Shown: positions 1-12,165, counted from the first letter of the stretch. The stretch: DNA of 64,000 bases from Elephas maximus indicus (GCF_024166365.1 NC_064820.1:84520001-84584000); one strand, 5' to 3'. The notes: generated by a model not told the origin, from the letters alone. Made by a program: numbers and translations.

Positions 1-104
1 TGCTCTTGAGAAGAACACTTAGAATGTTTTAAACAGATCAACTGAAGACCTCCAACAGGAGAGGTCCATCCTATATTATCTTGTTAATCATGTATTCTCT
101 AATA

Positions 105-1023
105 AAAATCTAGTTGTCAAATGTGAATTTTTCTGTACCTTTTGTTTCTTCCAGACAAACTTTGTGGGCTCCTTACGGATATATGTTTTTGTGTGGTGGA
201 TCCAACTATACTAGTTTAAATGATCCCTTTCCAACTGACAGTGAGTTTACGTGGACAATCTCTTATTTAGATTCCTGGTGAATGCATGGTAAATGTACTT
301 TGAGAATTTTAAGTTCACCTTTGAATATTCATAGTAATGATGCTAGTAAATATTAAAAAGGTAATATTAAATTGTTACACATTATAAAACGAGAGTAAAA
401 AGAAACTCTTGGTCTAATACTCAGGGATGGGCTGGTAGCTTTAATTCCTATTGTGGTATAGTTAAGTTGGAAAAAAAAATCTTTAAGAAATTTATCAATC
501 ATTATGGGACATATAACAGATGAAATTGCTAATGAGGTAAAAGCACAACAATAACCTCTGACCTCATTAGCCAAGGTGACATGAAATAACAAAATTACCT
601 TAGATTTTTTTATTAGCCCAAGAAAATGTAGCCTGTGCTGTAATAAATACCTCTTGTTACATTTGGATAAATAACACAGGAGAAGTAGAACAGGATATAC
701 ATAAAATTAGACATGAAGCTACTTGGTTACACACTGTAACACCCTTACAAACACCAGATTTATTTGGTTGGTTACCATCAGGAATAAGTACATGGGCTAG
801 ATCACTACTACAAGGGAGAGTAATATTCTTAGTCCTGATAGTATTAGGTATAATAAAATTTATCTTCTGTTGTCTTACATATCTAAAAGGCAAAAGAAAG
901 CCTCAGGATAAAATGTCTACCTACATTGAGTCCGTTTGCTTCGGCAATGCGATTGATGGGAACATTGCCCTTAATATCCTGGTGAAGAACCAGATGGTAT
1001 CCAGTGGAAAACCAGCACCATGA
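105..1023 (+). pseudogene. Broken env gene of a class I endogenous retrovirus
   Basis: This is the 3' part of a retroviral envelope gene, known in the family to encode a surface (SU) and a membrane-anchored transmembrane (TM) subunit. An SU-like fragment is read in one frame to a TGA at 279-281. The region 282-603 has lost a continuous frame through shifts and stops. From 604 a second frame is open for 139 codons to a TGA at 1021-1023. It holds the end of the region normally occupied by the immunosuppressive domain, a CX6CC-like disulphide motif whose last cysteine is tyrosine (about 631-660), a hydrophobic membrane span (about 805-880) and a basic cytoplasmic tail longer than I would expect. 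An LTR follows downstream, as expected for env. No functional protein is likely because SU and TM are separated by breaks. Assignment to class I rests on the motif arrangement, not on a search. Confidence 0.75.
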
Positions 1024-1319
1024 GTTTAAAGAGCCTGCCATGGCTGCCATCTAAGGACTCAACTAAGACCAGGTATTAATCATCAATATGTTATCTCCAG
1101 TCTCCGATCAAAAGAAAAGAATGATTTAGGAGATAATATTAGAGCCATTATTCCTGTCTTTGAGCATAAAGAATGTGACCAAGCCGGAGCTGGACTCACA
1201 AAGGCTCATAAGGACATGTCAACTGGGGCCTGAGGTATAAAGACAATAGCTAAGACGATCTAAAAAAAAAAAAAAAAATTAAGGAAACATTCACATAATA
1301 AAAAAAAAAAAACAGGGCA
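1024..1319 (+). other. ERV 3' non-coding segment before the LTR
   Basis: The stretch lies between the env stop and the presumed LTR. It has two A-rich tracts (about 1261-1279 and 1300-1312), the second followed by 'cagggcat', which could be a decayed polypurine tract. I see no coding frame worth reporting. Confidence 0.4.
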
Positions 1320-1924
1320 TAACAGTCACTCTTTTTCTGTTAATATTTAGTAAATAGTTACACATCAACAAGAAGTCTTAGCCAATATTTGGCCCTTCCT
1401 GAAAAAATAAGCCAAACAATTCTGAGCTGGGCTATAGTTCAAAATGGACACTGGTCTTGAATGACCAATGTTCAAAAAGAATTGGAAGTAGTGAGACAGA
1501 GCCCCGACAGTCCTGTATTAAAAATCATGTTTCCTTTGCCTGGCTTTCTCCCTTACAGTGTGGTATCAAAAAACTCTGTTTCCTTTGCTGGGCTTCCTCC
1601 CACACAGCTTTGCATTTGAATCTTGCTTTTAGTTGGGGGGTATATGTAAACCCCACTGCACCTGCATAGAATAATTAAGAATGTTGCTGACATAACTTGT
1701 ATGAACTCCCTACTTGTAAACCCCTTTAAAAGTAACTTGCCTGCCTGCCCTTGGGAGCACTCTTGGCAGCAGCAGGTCCGACTGACTCCTTTTCCTTTTA
1801 CAACGAAATAAAGGTGCTTTTCCTGTTCTCCTACCTCGGTGTCTTGTTTATTGGTCAATATGAGTCATGCCGAGCAAGAACCTGGGATTTCTACCTGGTG
1901 CCGTTTTGGAACACTGAGGATTAC
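1320..1924 (+). mobile_element. 3' LTR of the class I ERV
   Basis: The position downstream of env and the promoter-like order of signals support a 3' LTR. A TTTAAAA box lies at 1725-1731 and a polyadenylation signal AATAAA at 1807-1812, with a T/G-rich segment after it. The segment 'ggcaagaacctggg'-like near 1873-1890 resembles U5 of class I ERVs. The 5' edge was not resolved. The 3' edge is taken at 'gattaca' near 1924 because LTRs end in CA. No target duplication can be checked because the 5' LTR is outside the window. Confidence 0.55.
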
Positions 1925-2060
1925 AGTAAGTACTATGAGAGGGACAACAGTTATTTGTGGCATGATTCTTGCCCTTGAAAAATTTATAATATAGTTAGAA
2001 AGTCCATGATCAACACATATTAATATATAACAATTATCATATAACACAGATGAGCCACCA

Positions 2061-2112
2061 ATGCTCTAGCAACCTTATAGGACAGAGTAGAACTGCCCCA
2101 TGGAGTTCAATT
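2061..2112 (-). mobile_element. AfroSINE fragment
   Basis: The antisense core 'ataggacagagtagaactgc' is present, followed by a degraded 'ccccatggagtt'. Only about a third of the element remains. Confidence 0.7.
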
Positions 2113-2362
2113 CACAGAACTAGTCAGTTTATGATATAAATTATAGTAGGAAATGCCCACCCTCCAGATATGTCACACTTCTTGTATTTTTTTGTTTATT
2201 TGTGTACTGAAAGCTTTTTATTACTAGACTAATAAAATATATCACTAGACACAAACTGGAAAATATTAGTGAAAATTTAACCAACTGTGGAATACTCATG
2301 CTTGAAATATTTTGAGTCAGTGAAATGTGTCCAAAGGCACCAGCTGTATAAACATTATGGGG

Positions 2363-4380
2363 CCAAAGGGGCATTCTTTTTTTTTTTTTTAATTGAGCTT
2401 TAGATGAGGGTTTACAGAACAAACTAGTCTCTCATCAAACAGTTAGTACACACATTATCGTATGACATTCGTTAACAACCCCGCGACATGTCAACACTCT
2501 CCCTTCTCAACCCTGGGTTCCCTATTACCAGCTTTCCTATTCCCTCCTGTCTTTCAGTCCCTGCCCCTGGGCTGGTGCACCCCTTTAGTCTTGTTTTGTT
2601 CCACCGGCCTGTTCAATCTTTGGCTGACCGGTGAACCTCAGGAGTGACTTCATTACTGAGCTGAAAGGGTGTCTAGGGGCCACACTTTCACGGTTTCTCC
2701 AGTCTCTCTCAGGCTAGCAAGTTTGGTCTTTCTTTTTGAGTTAGAATTTTGTTCTACATTTTTTTTTCCAGCTCTGTTTGGGACCTTCTATTGTGATCCC
2801 TGTCAGATCAGTCAGTGGTGGTACCTGGGCAACATTTAGTTGTACTGGACTCAGTATGGTGGAGGCCATGGTAGATGTGGTCCATTAGTCCTTTGGACTA
2901 ATCTTGCTCTTGTATCTTTAGTTTCCTTCATTCTTCCTTGCTCCCAAAGGGGTGAGACCAGTAGAGTATCCTAGATGGCCGCTCACAGGTTTTTAAGACC
3001 CCAGACGTTACTCACCAAAGTAGAATGCAAAACATTTTCTGTATGAACTATGATATGCCAATTGAGCTAGATGTTCCCTGAGACCATGGTCCCCACAGCC
3101 CTCAGCGCAGCAATTTCACCCCTCAGGAAGTTTGGATGTATCTACGGAGCTACCATGACCTTGCTTTGTATAGGTTGTGCTGGCTTCCCCAGCATTTAGT
3201 ACTGTCTTACCCTTCACCAAAGTTACCACTTACCTATTGTCTATTAAGTGTTTTCCCATCCCCACCCCTTCCCTCCATGGTCACCATCACAGATTGTTTC
3301 TTTTTGTATGTAAACCTTCTCATGAGTTTTTACAGTAGTGGTCTCATACAATATTTGTCCATTTGTGATTGACTTATTTCATTCAGCATAGTGCCCTCCA
3401 GATTCATCCATGTTATAAGAAGCTTCACAGATTCATCATTGTTCTTTATCGTTGCATAATACTCTGTTGTGTGTATGTACCACAGTTTGTTTATCCGTTC
3501 ATCTGTTGATGGGCATCTAGGTTGTTTCCATCTTTTTGTTATTGTGAACAGTGGTGCAATGAACATGGGTGAACATATATCTATTTGTGTGACACCTCTT
3601 ATTTCTCTAGGATATATAACTAGGAGTGAGATTGCAGATCATATGATATTTCTAGCTTTCTAAGCAAACACCATGTCGTTTTCCAAAATGGTTGTATCAT
3701 TTTGCATTCCCACCAGCAGTGCATAAGAGTTCCTATCTCCCCGCAGCCTCCCCAACATTTGTTATTTTCTGTTTTATTGATTCATGCTAGTAATGCCGGG
3801 ATGAGATGGTATCTCATTGTGGCTTTGATCTGCACGTCTCTGAAGGCTAGACATGGTGAGCGTTTGCTCATGTGTCTGTTGGCTGCTTGAATATCTTCTT
3901 TGGTGAAGTGTCTGTTCATTTCCTTTGTCCATTTTTCAATTGGCTTATTTGTCCTTTTGTTGTAGAGGTGTTTGATTTTCTTGTAGATTTTAGAGTTTAG
4001 ACCTTTGTCTGATTTGTAATAGCCAAAAATTTTTTCCTAGTCTGTAGTTTCTCTTTTTACTCTTTTGGTGAATTCTTTCGGTGAGGATAGTGTTTAATTT
4101 TTAGAAGATCCCAGTTATCTAGCTTATCCTCTGGAGCTTGTGTGTTGTTGCTTGTGGTTTGTATCCTGTTAATGCTGGGTATTAGGGCCTCTAGCATTGA
4201 CCCTATTTTTTCTTCTATGATCTTCATAGTTTTTGGCTTTATATTTAGGTCTTTGGTCCATTTTGAGTTAGTTCTTGTACATGGTGTAAGGTATGGGTCC
4301 TGTTTCATTTTTTTGCAGGTGGACATCCAGTTTTGCCAGCACCATTTGTTAAGAAGACTGTCTTTTCCAAAGGGTCATTC
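2363..4380 (-). mobile_element. Antisense 5'-truncated L1 LINE with lineage-type 3' UTR
   Basis: The element itself spans 2377-4366. It begins with a poly(T) tract (the poly(A) tail read backwards). A 3' UTR of roughly 900 bp follows, then sequence matching the end of ORF2 on the minus strand. The minus-strand frame at 4057-4326 reads as the L1 ORF2 C-terminal region (TPCTRTNSKW... type) and is open for 89 codons. Target-site duplications flank it: 'ccaaaggggcattc' at 2363-2376 and 'ccaaagggtcattc' at 4367-4380, 13 of 14 identical. The copy is truncated deep in ORF2, lacks the reverse transcriptase and endonuclease regions, and cannot move itself. Its 3' UTR family recurs at 20697-21533 and 40246-40451. 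Confidence 0.9.
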
Positions 4381-5022
4381 TTATGTACAAAAGCGAAATT
4401 TGTTAGTCAAATAAGAAGAAGGGTAGGACATTTGCCATCAATCAATCTGAAACTATTCACCACCCTCACGTACTAGTCAAGCAAGAAAGTGACTAACTGC
4501 TGCTAGTTTTTATCTTCAATGGGAGTCTTCTGGTAAGCAGGAAGATATGCATTACAATCTATCTTTGCTCATCGGTATATCTCTGTACTTGGTTCAGAGA
4601 GAAGGCCCTAGGGATGGGTAAATGGGTAAAGCATAGGCTATACTTTGGTGCCTAATATGATTATTGCGACCCAATGAAAAGTTTCTGCTTTAAGAGCTTG
4701 GATATCAAGCGTACAAATTTGATAGCCTGACCACAGATTGGGAAAAAAAGGCATCAGGATGTCCAGAAAGGTGTTGAGATCTCTCTGCCTGTGTGCAGAC
4801 AACAATAGGGCTCTCTGCCATCAGGGGGAAGGCTTTTTGCAGGACTCGGGGGCTTGCCCGCAACACTTGATTAGAATTCAGATAGGCAAGAGAGGAAAAG
4901 GTCTTAAAGGAGAAAGCAACGATATAAGGGGAGGCAGAGAGATGGGAATGAGCTAGGTATTGCACACAGGACAGTGAAGGAACCAACCTGACTTTATTGC
5001 CAAGTATATTTTGAGCAAAACA
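4381..5022. other. Unassigned AT-rich intergenic sequence
   Basis: No gene, RNA or recognisable repeat was seen. Short open frames here have no domain or motif I recognise. Confidence 0.5.
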
Positions 5023-5181
5023 AAAGCCAAGCCCATTACCGTCAAATTGATCCCGACTTATGGCGACCCTGTAGGACAAAGTAGAACTGCCCCATAGGGT
5101 TTCCAAGGAGCAGCTGGTGGATTTGAACTGCCAAACTTTTGATTAGCAGTTGAGCTCTTAACCACTGCATCACCAGAGTGC
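5023..5181 (-). mobile_element. AfroSINE, antisense, near full length
   Basis: It reads from 'cccattaccgtcaaattgat' through the core 'agtagaactgccccataggg' to the reversed tRNA-like head ending 'atcaccagagtgcc'. Both the tail and the head of the family are present. Confidence 0.9.
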
Positions 5182-6154
5182 CATACACTTTGAGCACTAC
5201 AAAGTAGTATTGGACAGATGTGACACGAGCAGATCAACTTCCTGTACGTGTGCTGCTAGAAGGGAACGGAGCACCAGAATTCCAACTTATTATTAACTAT
5301 ATGATTTCTCTTTAAGTAATGTAACTTGCTTTTAAGTATTAGTGTACCTACTCTGTAGAATCACGGTTAGAAATCGCTGCTATGTTCAACAAGCAGGGCT
5401 TGAAGTGGATGGGATCTCATAAGATTTCAGATCTGGGAACTGATTTTGAGGTCCTGTGCATGCTACAGTACATGCAGGGAGAGAGGAAGTTCATAAGCTA
5501 AATTGAGGGTGAGGAAAGATCTACAGATGAGGCAACATAAGTTTGCAGCTATAGCAACAATAGTGTCATTCAAGATTGCTTCCTTTCCCAAAGTGGGAGG
5601 CAACATAACAATGACTCCCTCTCTCTGCACAGGAGACTGCTTCCTACTAGCAGTGTGGGAAATGAGGGAAGCATTATCATTTGGTGCCAGCCCCATCATT
5701 ATAGGCACGGGACAAAGGGAAGGGTTATAGGGATACAGAAATAATAATGGGTGGGGATAGGAATTTCCGAGGTCTTAGCAGGCAGTGTCTTGTTGGTGCT
5801 ACGTTCTGTGGACTTTTCTTTTCCGCCTTTACCTTCTGCTTTTTCAATTCCAAATGAGGAGAAGTGGCTCTGGAGCTTACCAACCATTAAAAACTGCTGC
5901 ATGAATGTTTTTTAAATACTTGATTCAGGAGTAGCAATTATTGGAGCGCTTAGCTTTTTTTTTTTTAGCTAGTAAATGCCTGATAAGCCTAACCTGAATA
6001 TCAGAGAATAAAATAAAAATCCTTGAAAACTGGCTGGTATATTAGCAACATCAGTTATTAAAGTGACACATAATTGTTCTTTCACATTAAAGACACCAGT
6101 ATGATATAAAAACTCATATGAGTAGGAATTGCTTCAATGACAATGGGTGTTTTA
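5182..6154. other. Unassigned intergenic sequence
   Basis: No recognisable gene or repeat. The longest open frames (60-80 codons on both strands) overlap each other and look like chance. Confidence 0.5.
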
Positions 6155-6393
6155 TCATGACAGTGTGGAGTCCCTGGGTGGTGCAAACGGTTAACATACT
6201 TAGCTTCTAACCGAAAGGTTGGAAGCTCTAGTCCACTTAGAGGTACCTTGGAAGAAATACCTGGTGATCTACTTCCAAAAAATCAGCCATTGGGAACCCT
6301 ATGGAGCACAGTTCCACCCTGACACATATGGGGGTGGTGCCATGAATTGGAATCAACTCTGCAGCAACTACGTAGTTTTTTGTCATGACAATG
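6155..6393 (+). mobile_element. AfroSINE, long variant, with target duplication
   Basis: The element covers 6166-6382 and opens 'gagtccctgggtggtgcaaa'. It contains an extra internal segment (about 6252-6295, 'ctggtgatctacttcc') absent from the shorter copies. Flanks are 'tcatgacagtg' (6155-6165) and 'tcatgacaatg' (6383-6393), 10 of 11 identical. Confidence 0.9.
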
Positions 6394-6799
6394 GCCTTGA
6401 TTCCTTGAGTAAGCAGAACAAAGGATTTACATTCTTAATAATTTTCAGCAGAAAAAATCTCCCAGTTAGTGCTATTTTTTTCCTATAAACCTGTCTTGCA
6501 TATGCACCGTTGATGTTAGAGCCAGGTGAGATAGTTATGTAAAGGTGCTTTGTAAACTGAAGAGCTATAGAATGGTCGACGAATCTTTATTACCACCATT
6601 CAATGCATCATAAAATGTCATTTGAAGGGCAATATTATTAAATTCTGGAAAAATGAACTTAATCCTCAGAACTGAAGGTATTGAATAGAAATTTGAAACA
6701 TTATTTGTTATGAGTTTGGTATGCTGGTAACAATTATCTGAAGCGCTAACAGAATGAAATGCATTAAAATAGTATTTCATTACTTTGTGTGTGTGTGCT
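6394..6799. other. Unassigned intergenic sequence
   Basis: AT-rich, with no recognisable gene or repeat. Confidence 0.45.
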
Positions 6800-7085
6800 T
6801 TAAAGTACTGTGTTCTAAGTGGATACAGATATGTCTAAAAGTATATTTACTGCAATATCATTATGACAAAACAAATCAAACAAACAAAATGAACCTGGAA
6901 ACAACTCACTTGTCCATCACTATGGATCTCTTTCATTAAATTATGGTACATTTATATCATGGAGTACAATGTAGCCAATGAAAAGAATGAAGTAGGCTTA
7001 TAAGTACTGACATGGAAAAATATCCAAGAGATATTAAATGGTAAGCACAAGGTAAAAAACGGGACGTAGTTTATAATTAGTAGGT
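6800..7085 (+). mobile_element. Old L1 3'-end fragment
   Basis: The series 'acttgtccatcac', 'attatggtacat', 'gaatgaagtagg' follows the well-known order of the 3' end of ancient mammalian L1 elements. It is strongly diverged, with no intact frame. Confidence 0.6.
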
Positions 7086-7230
7086 TTCTAAGAGCTATAT
7101 AATATTCAAAGAATTGTTGAATTTAAAAAGTCTCTATAATAATATGTGCTAGTAAACAGAAGAACATTCTAGAGGAAATCTACTCTTTCTCTGTTAACAA
7201 GGGCTCTCCATATCATGGGTTTAACTTTTT

Positions 7231-8050
7231 ATGATTGTGATGGTTAAGATTGTGTGTCAACTTGGCTAGGCCATGATTCTCAGTGTTTTGGCAGTTGTAT
7301 AATGTTGTGGGAAACCCTGGTGGTGTAGTGGTTAAGTGCTACGGCTGTTAACCAAAAGACTGGCAGCTCAAATCCACCAGGCGCTCCTTGGAAACTCTAT
7401 GGGGCAGTTCTGTTCTGTCCTATAGGGTCACTATGATCATAATGTTGTGATCACTTTCCTGTTGAAATTTGATATGTGATCACCCCCATGATGGAATCTG
7501 CTGAGTGGTACTGGCGGGGGTGGGGCCTGTGGCAGCTCACCGCCCCCTCAGCCTTCATCTCTCCACTTTCTGCAGTCTACTTCCTTTTCCTGTTCACCTT
7601 GCAAAGGTTGTTGGCTTGTTCTGGATCCAGCAGCTGTCTCTTGTCTGACCTCTGGTTCTTGGGACTCGAGCTAGATGCTTACCTGCCCGTCTCGGGATTG
7701 GCCGATCTTCATGGCCTGTGAGCAAGAGTCATGTGTCCTGACCTGCCTATCTTGGGTTTGCCAGCCCCAGCAGCTAAGTGACTCAGGAGAAACCTTGTGG
7801 TCTTGCCTGCCGACCTTCGGGATTCGACCGTCACGACCTGTGAGAGGGATCCCTGCTCTCCAACCTGCTCATCTTGGGGTCACCAGCTTCTGCAGCCGTG
7901 AATTGGGCAAGGACTCTGTCTTAATCAAGGACTTGGGACGTTCCAACCCCTACCATCGTGTGAGCTGTTTCCTTAATATAAATCTCTCTCCATATATTTA
8001 TACGCATTACTGGTTTTACTTCTCTAGAGAACCCAGCCTAAGACAATAAT
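7231..8050 (+). mobile_element. ERVL-type solo LTR interrupted by an AfroSINE
   Basis: The LTR covers 7236-8045. It starts 'tgtgatggttaag', continues 'gtgtcaacttggctaggcca' and ends 'gagaacccagcctaagaca', the pattern of mammalian ERVL (MLT2-like) LTRs. A late 'aatataaatctctctcc' segment (7975-7992) matches the usual poly(A)-signal area. Flanks are 'atgat' (7231-7235) and 'ataat' (8046-8050), a 4 of 5 match for the 5-bp duplication expected. The AfroSINE at 7310-7438 inserted later. No internal retroviral sequence is attached, so this is a solo LTR. Confidence 0.8.
7299..7449 (+). mobile_element. AfroSINE nested in LTR, perfect 11-bp target duplication
   Basis: The element is 7310-7438. The duplication 'ataatgttgtg' occurs exactly at 7299-7309 and 7439-7449. 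This fixes the insertion as younger than the surrounding LTR. Confidence 0.95.
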
Positions 8051-8766
8051 TCTGTAACGTTTTAGTTTTTCATAATGAGCATATACTACTTTCATAAGCA
8101 TAAAGACAAATAAATAAATGAGTAAAAGACCTGTGTATCAAATGTAACTAAACATATTAATGAATATATAAGATTGACCATCAAAAAATTGGAAAGAAAC
8201 ATTGAGAATTTGAATCGCTAAAGTCATATAACTTTAGTTCATCTTACTGAGGTTGATTTGGAATTGCAGGACTTGAGAAAATGCTTCAAAATATTGATCC
8301 CACTGATCTGAAGCATCAGGCAGTAAGTTCAAAATAAGGTTCAGAGTCTCCATGGGGCTGAAACAACTCTTCCTACTAATACAAACTGAAACAAAGATGA
8401 GTTTTAACTCCGGTAAGATTTTTAGCTTTTGTTTGTGACCAATAAGTCAAAGGTCCACATGTCTGTGGAGTACACTGTAAGCCCCAGAGAGAAATCAACT
8501 AAAATGGCTTGAACATAGGTTGAATGGGGTCAGCTTGGATTTGCACTAGAGGAAGCACTGATAATGACCGAAGTTAGCTTTGCTATTTGCTGTCAGGAGA
8601 AAACAACAAAGTGTGGACTGTTTGGTAAGGAAGATAATTAAAAAATTCAACCATTTCAGAGATGAATGATTACTTATTGTCCTTCATTCATCCATTCCCA
8701 CACACATTAAAAATACCTAGTCGGTGAATGAGTTTATATAGAGAACATTGATGTTATTAAAATTAT
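8051..8766. other. Unassigned intergenic sequence
   Basis: No recognisable gene or repeat. Confidence 0.45.
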
Positions 8767-8905
8767 AATGCTACAGGCTACTAACCAAAAGGTCAGCAGT
8801 TCAAATCCACCAGCTGCTCCTTGGCAACATTATGGGGGCAGTTCTACTCTGTCCTACAGGGTCACTATGAGTTGGAATCAACCTGATGGTCCATGACCAC
8901 AACAT
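8767..8905 (+). mobile_element. AfroSINE, 5'-truncated
   Basis: It opens inside the tRNA-like head ('ctactaaccaaaaggtcagc'), then runs through 'tctactctgtcctacagggt' to the tail near 8905. Confidence 0.9.
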
Positions 8906-9568
8906 ATAGCAACATGCAAAGCAAATCTTATGCAAAAACTTAGAAGAACGAAATTTTATTTTAAAAATTTTCCATTATTATTGTTTTAAAAGCAGGCAAG
9001 CCACATACTTTAAAAAAAAAAAAAGAGAGAGAGAGATGATTCCACAAAAAATACGCTTTCTTTTTACATCTCAAGGGATGTACATAAAGAAAAAAAAAAA
9101 AGGTCTATTTGCAAAAATAGATTGGTTTTAGATCAACTCTTAGAAATCTTCAAAACTTGTTGCAAACGTAGCAAAAGAAATGAAATTGCTCTTCTGGCAC
9201 CCTGTGACTGTTTAATCATTTCAACTTTTTCAACAGACTCTGCAATATTCTGTTACAGGAAAACATTCACAACATAGAGAGTCTTTTGGAATTTGGGAGC
9301 TAAGCTTTGTAAGTCTACTACATCCCCTGTGGCATTATCTTATGCGAATATAGAGTAAAATATTGATGAATTAAATAATATCCCTTTCTGAAAAAGCCAA
9401 AGATAAAATAAAAAAGAAAGTCTATACCCTTTGTTATATATTTACCTCAAGTTCCTAAAAGTTCCCTACAGAATCTGAGGTCTAGGAATATTTATAATAA
9501 AAACATGTAAACATCAATATGTTTGTAATTTAAACATATTAAACCATATTTAATCATCTTAGAAGGGC
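8906..9568. other. Unassigned AT-rich sequence with short A and GA runs
   Basis: It contains A-runs near 9012 and 9090 and a short (GA)n near 9025-9037. No gene was recognised. Confidence 0.45.
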
Positions 9569-10052
9569 ATGTTGTTGTTTTTGTTAGGTGCCGAGTTGCT
9601 TCCGACTCATAGTGACCCTATGTACATCAGAACGAAACACTGCCCGATCCTGCACCATCCTCTTAATCGTTACATTTGAGCCCACTGTTGCAGCCACTGT
9701 GTTGATCCATCTCATTGAAGGTCTTCCTCTTTTTCGCTGACCATCTACTTCACCAAGGACAGGTCCTTCTCCAAGGACACGTCCGTCCTGATAACATGTT
9801 GTAAGTATGTGCTTCTAATGAGCATTCTGGCTGTACTTCTTTCAAGACAGATTTGTTCGTTCTTCTGCCAGTCCATGGTATATTCAAGATCCTTTGCCAA
9901 CACCATAATTCAAAGATATCAATTCTTGCTTGGTCTTCCTTATTCATTGTCCACCTTTTGCAGGCACATGAGATAATTGAAAATATCATGGCTTAGGTCA
10001 GGCGCACCTTAGTCCTTAAAGTGACATCTTTGCTTTTTAACACTTAAAACCT
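9569..10052 (-). mobile_element. RTE/BovB-type LINE 3' end, antisense
   Basis: It starts with the reversed tail 'gttgttgtttttgttaggtg' and continues through the 3' UTR into the end of the ORF ('ttcattgtccaccttttgca', 'gcgcaccttagtccttaaag'). The minus-strand frame at 9750-9989 corresponds to the region after the reverse transcriptase domain. It is 5'-truncated and inactive. Confidence 0.9.
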
Positions 10053-10166
10053 TGATTCGAAAATACTTTTAAGATATTTAAAAATAACTCTTACAGTAAA
10101 CTCAAGAAACCAGTTAGGAGGTAGCATAAGCTTGAATTTTGCTGTGATTCAGGCTAAATAAATAAT

Positions 10167-10580
10167 ATGCTTGTTACGGATTGAATTGTGTCCTCCAAAA
10201 ACACGCGTTGTAAATCCTAATCTCTATGTCTATGGTCATAATCCCATTTGGGAATGGATTGTCTTTGTTATGTTAATGAGGCAGGATTAGTGCAGGGTGT
10301 GTCTTAAATTATACTCTTACAAAATATAAAAACAGCAGATTAAGTAAGCAGAAAAAGTGCCAAACCACGTGGAGATCACCAAGGAACCAGGAGACAGAAG
10401 CTGAAGAGACGAAGACCTTCCCCAAAGCTGACAGAGAAAGCCTTCCCCTAGAGCTGGTGCCCTGAATTCTGACTTCTAGCCTCCTAAACTGTGAGAAAAT
10501 AAATTTTGTTTGTTAAAGCCATCCACTTGTGGTATTTTTGTTATAGCAGCACTAGATAACTAAAAAACTAAGACAATGCT
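10167..10580 (+). mobile_element. Solo MaLR-like LTR with perfect 5-bp target duplication
   Basis: The 404-bp LTR at 10172-10575 begins 'tgttacggattgaattgtgt' and ends 'ataactaaaaaactaagaca'. It is flanked by 'atgct' at 10167-10171 and 10576-10580. AATAAA near 10499-10504 serves as its polyadenylation signal. Internal landmarks such as 'ccttcccctagagctg' and 'gacttctagcctcct' are shared with the LTRs at 26.9, 29.1, 44.4 and 52.6 kb. Confidence 0.9.
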
Positions 10581-11914
10581 TAACAGCAGAAATCACATAA
10601 AGGTTGGATCTTTTAAAAAAAAATCAACTGATAATGTTACTGAATTGTACTTGTAGAATATGTTTCGATGGCATATGTTTTGTTATGTGTATTTTCCCCA
10701 CAGTAAAATAAAAAAATCACATTTCTGCAAAAATAATAATGAATTGGTTGATGATATAGGCTGCAAGGTGAATTACAACATAACATGTTAGAGCTATATT
10801 GGATTTCCAACTAATTTTAATCAAAGATTATGTAACATAATTGCTTGCTTTTATTCTTGTAAGAACAGCGCCTAAATGGTGAACATTTAAGCTGTTACAT
10901 AAATGCATTTGCTTGTTTGTATATGTATAATTGAGCTGTGCACTGTGCTCCTTGTTTCTACAGCCAAATATGGTATGTATTTGTTCACTTTTATACTATG
11001 TATAATGACATTCTTTTCATATTATCATAACGAGAATTGACAGCATGTAGGAAAAACAAGGAAGGATACATTTTATAATTACAATACTTAAGTTACAATA
11101 AGTGAAATAGTGAAAAAAAAAGTCAAACCACAATGATTTTATATAACTCTTAGAAACATAGGCCCCCCCCAAGAGATATTAGAATAAATGATAGATATGT
11201 GCGGATAGTCATACATTATTAATGTTAGAAGAATGGATTATAAATATTCCATGCTGAAATGTTTTCTCAGTTCTTTGGAATGAATGTGGCTAATTTATTC
11301 CGTTTTTTTTTTTTTTCTCCCCCCAGTATTGCAATTAAGAGAAACTTTACAAGAGAAGCTATCAGTGGTCATGTGCATCCAGAATCTTCTCCCATGTTAA
11401 GCCTGCCTGGTCAGCTGTAATAAAAATACTTCAAATAAAAGTAATCCATTTAAATTTAAGTTTTTCCCCAAATACAATCCAATAAGCATTTTTTGTTTGT
11501 TGATTTTATTACACAAGTGCATGAATGAATAAAATATCAATTCTATTTTTGGGGCACTTTGTCAAGTAGGAGTCATAAATGAGATACACAAATAACTATA
11601 ATTAAGTGTACTGAGTTCAATTTAGACAGGCCCAGAAGAGCTTCAAATTAGAGGTGATATGTATATACTTGATTTTGAGGGATAAATAAGAATTCAATGT
11701 GAAAACAAGGGGAGTAAGAACGTACCTTTTAAAAATAAAATTTATTATAATTCTATAATCATAAATTGCCTTAGTATAAAAATAAATTATTGTGAAGAAT
11801 TTTGATTAAACAAAATAGACTTATAATCTATACATCTGCAGCTCCAATGAAAACATTGGCCCAAAATAAAAAAGGCAACTCCTAACTAATAGACAGGTGG
11901 AGAAGTGAAATAAT
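10581..11914. other. Unassigned AT-rich sequence
   Basis: No gene or family-assignable repeat was seen in about 1.3 kb. A C-run at 11163-11170 and T/C runs near 11301-11325 are the only simple tracts. Confidence 0.45.
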
Positions 11915-12165
11915 GAATGCAAAGATTCTGGCGTCAGACTGCCTAGTTTGATTTCAGGTTCTGCTTCATACTTGTTGAGTAATCTTGGGCAAGTTTCCTA
12001 AGTCACTGTCCTTCAGTTTCCTTATCTGTAATATTATCATAATATTAGTACTTACCTCATAAGGTTGTTGTTAAGGTTAAATGAGTTAATAAAGTGAAAC
12101 ACTCAGAACAGTAGCAACTAGTAAATGCTATATAAATGCTAGATGCTATTATTGTACATTTCATT
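11915..12165 (+). mobile_element. MIR SINE, nearly full length
   Basis: The order 'gcgtcagactgcctagtttg', 'cttgggcaagtttcctaagt', 'tcagtttccttatctgtaat', 'taaggttaaatgagttaata' and 'gtaaatgctat' is the complete MIR architecture: tRNA-like head, core and LINE2-like tail. Confidence 0.9.

Noticed and set aside
3136..3890. Open frames in the L1 region as genes
   Set aside because: They are translations of reversed L1 3' UTR and ORF2-end sequence.
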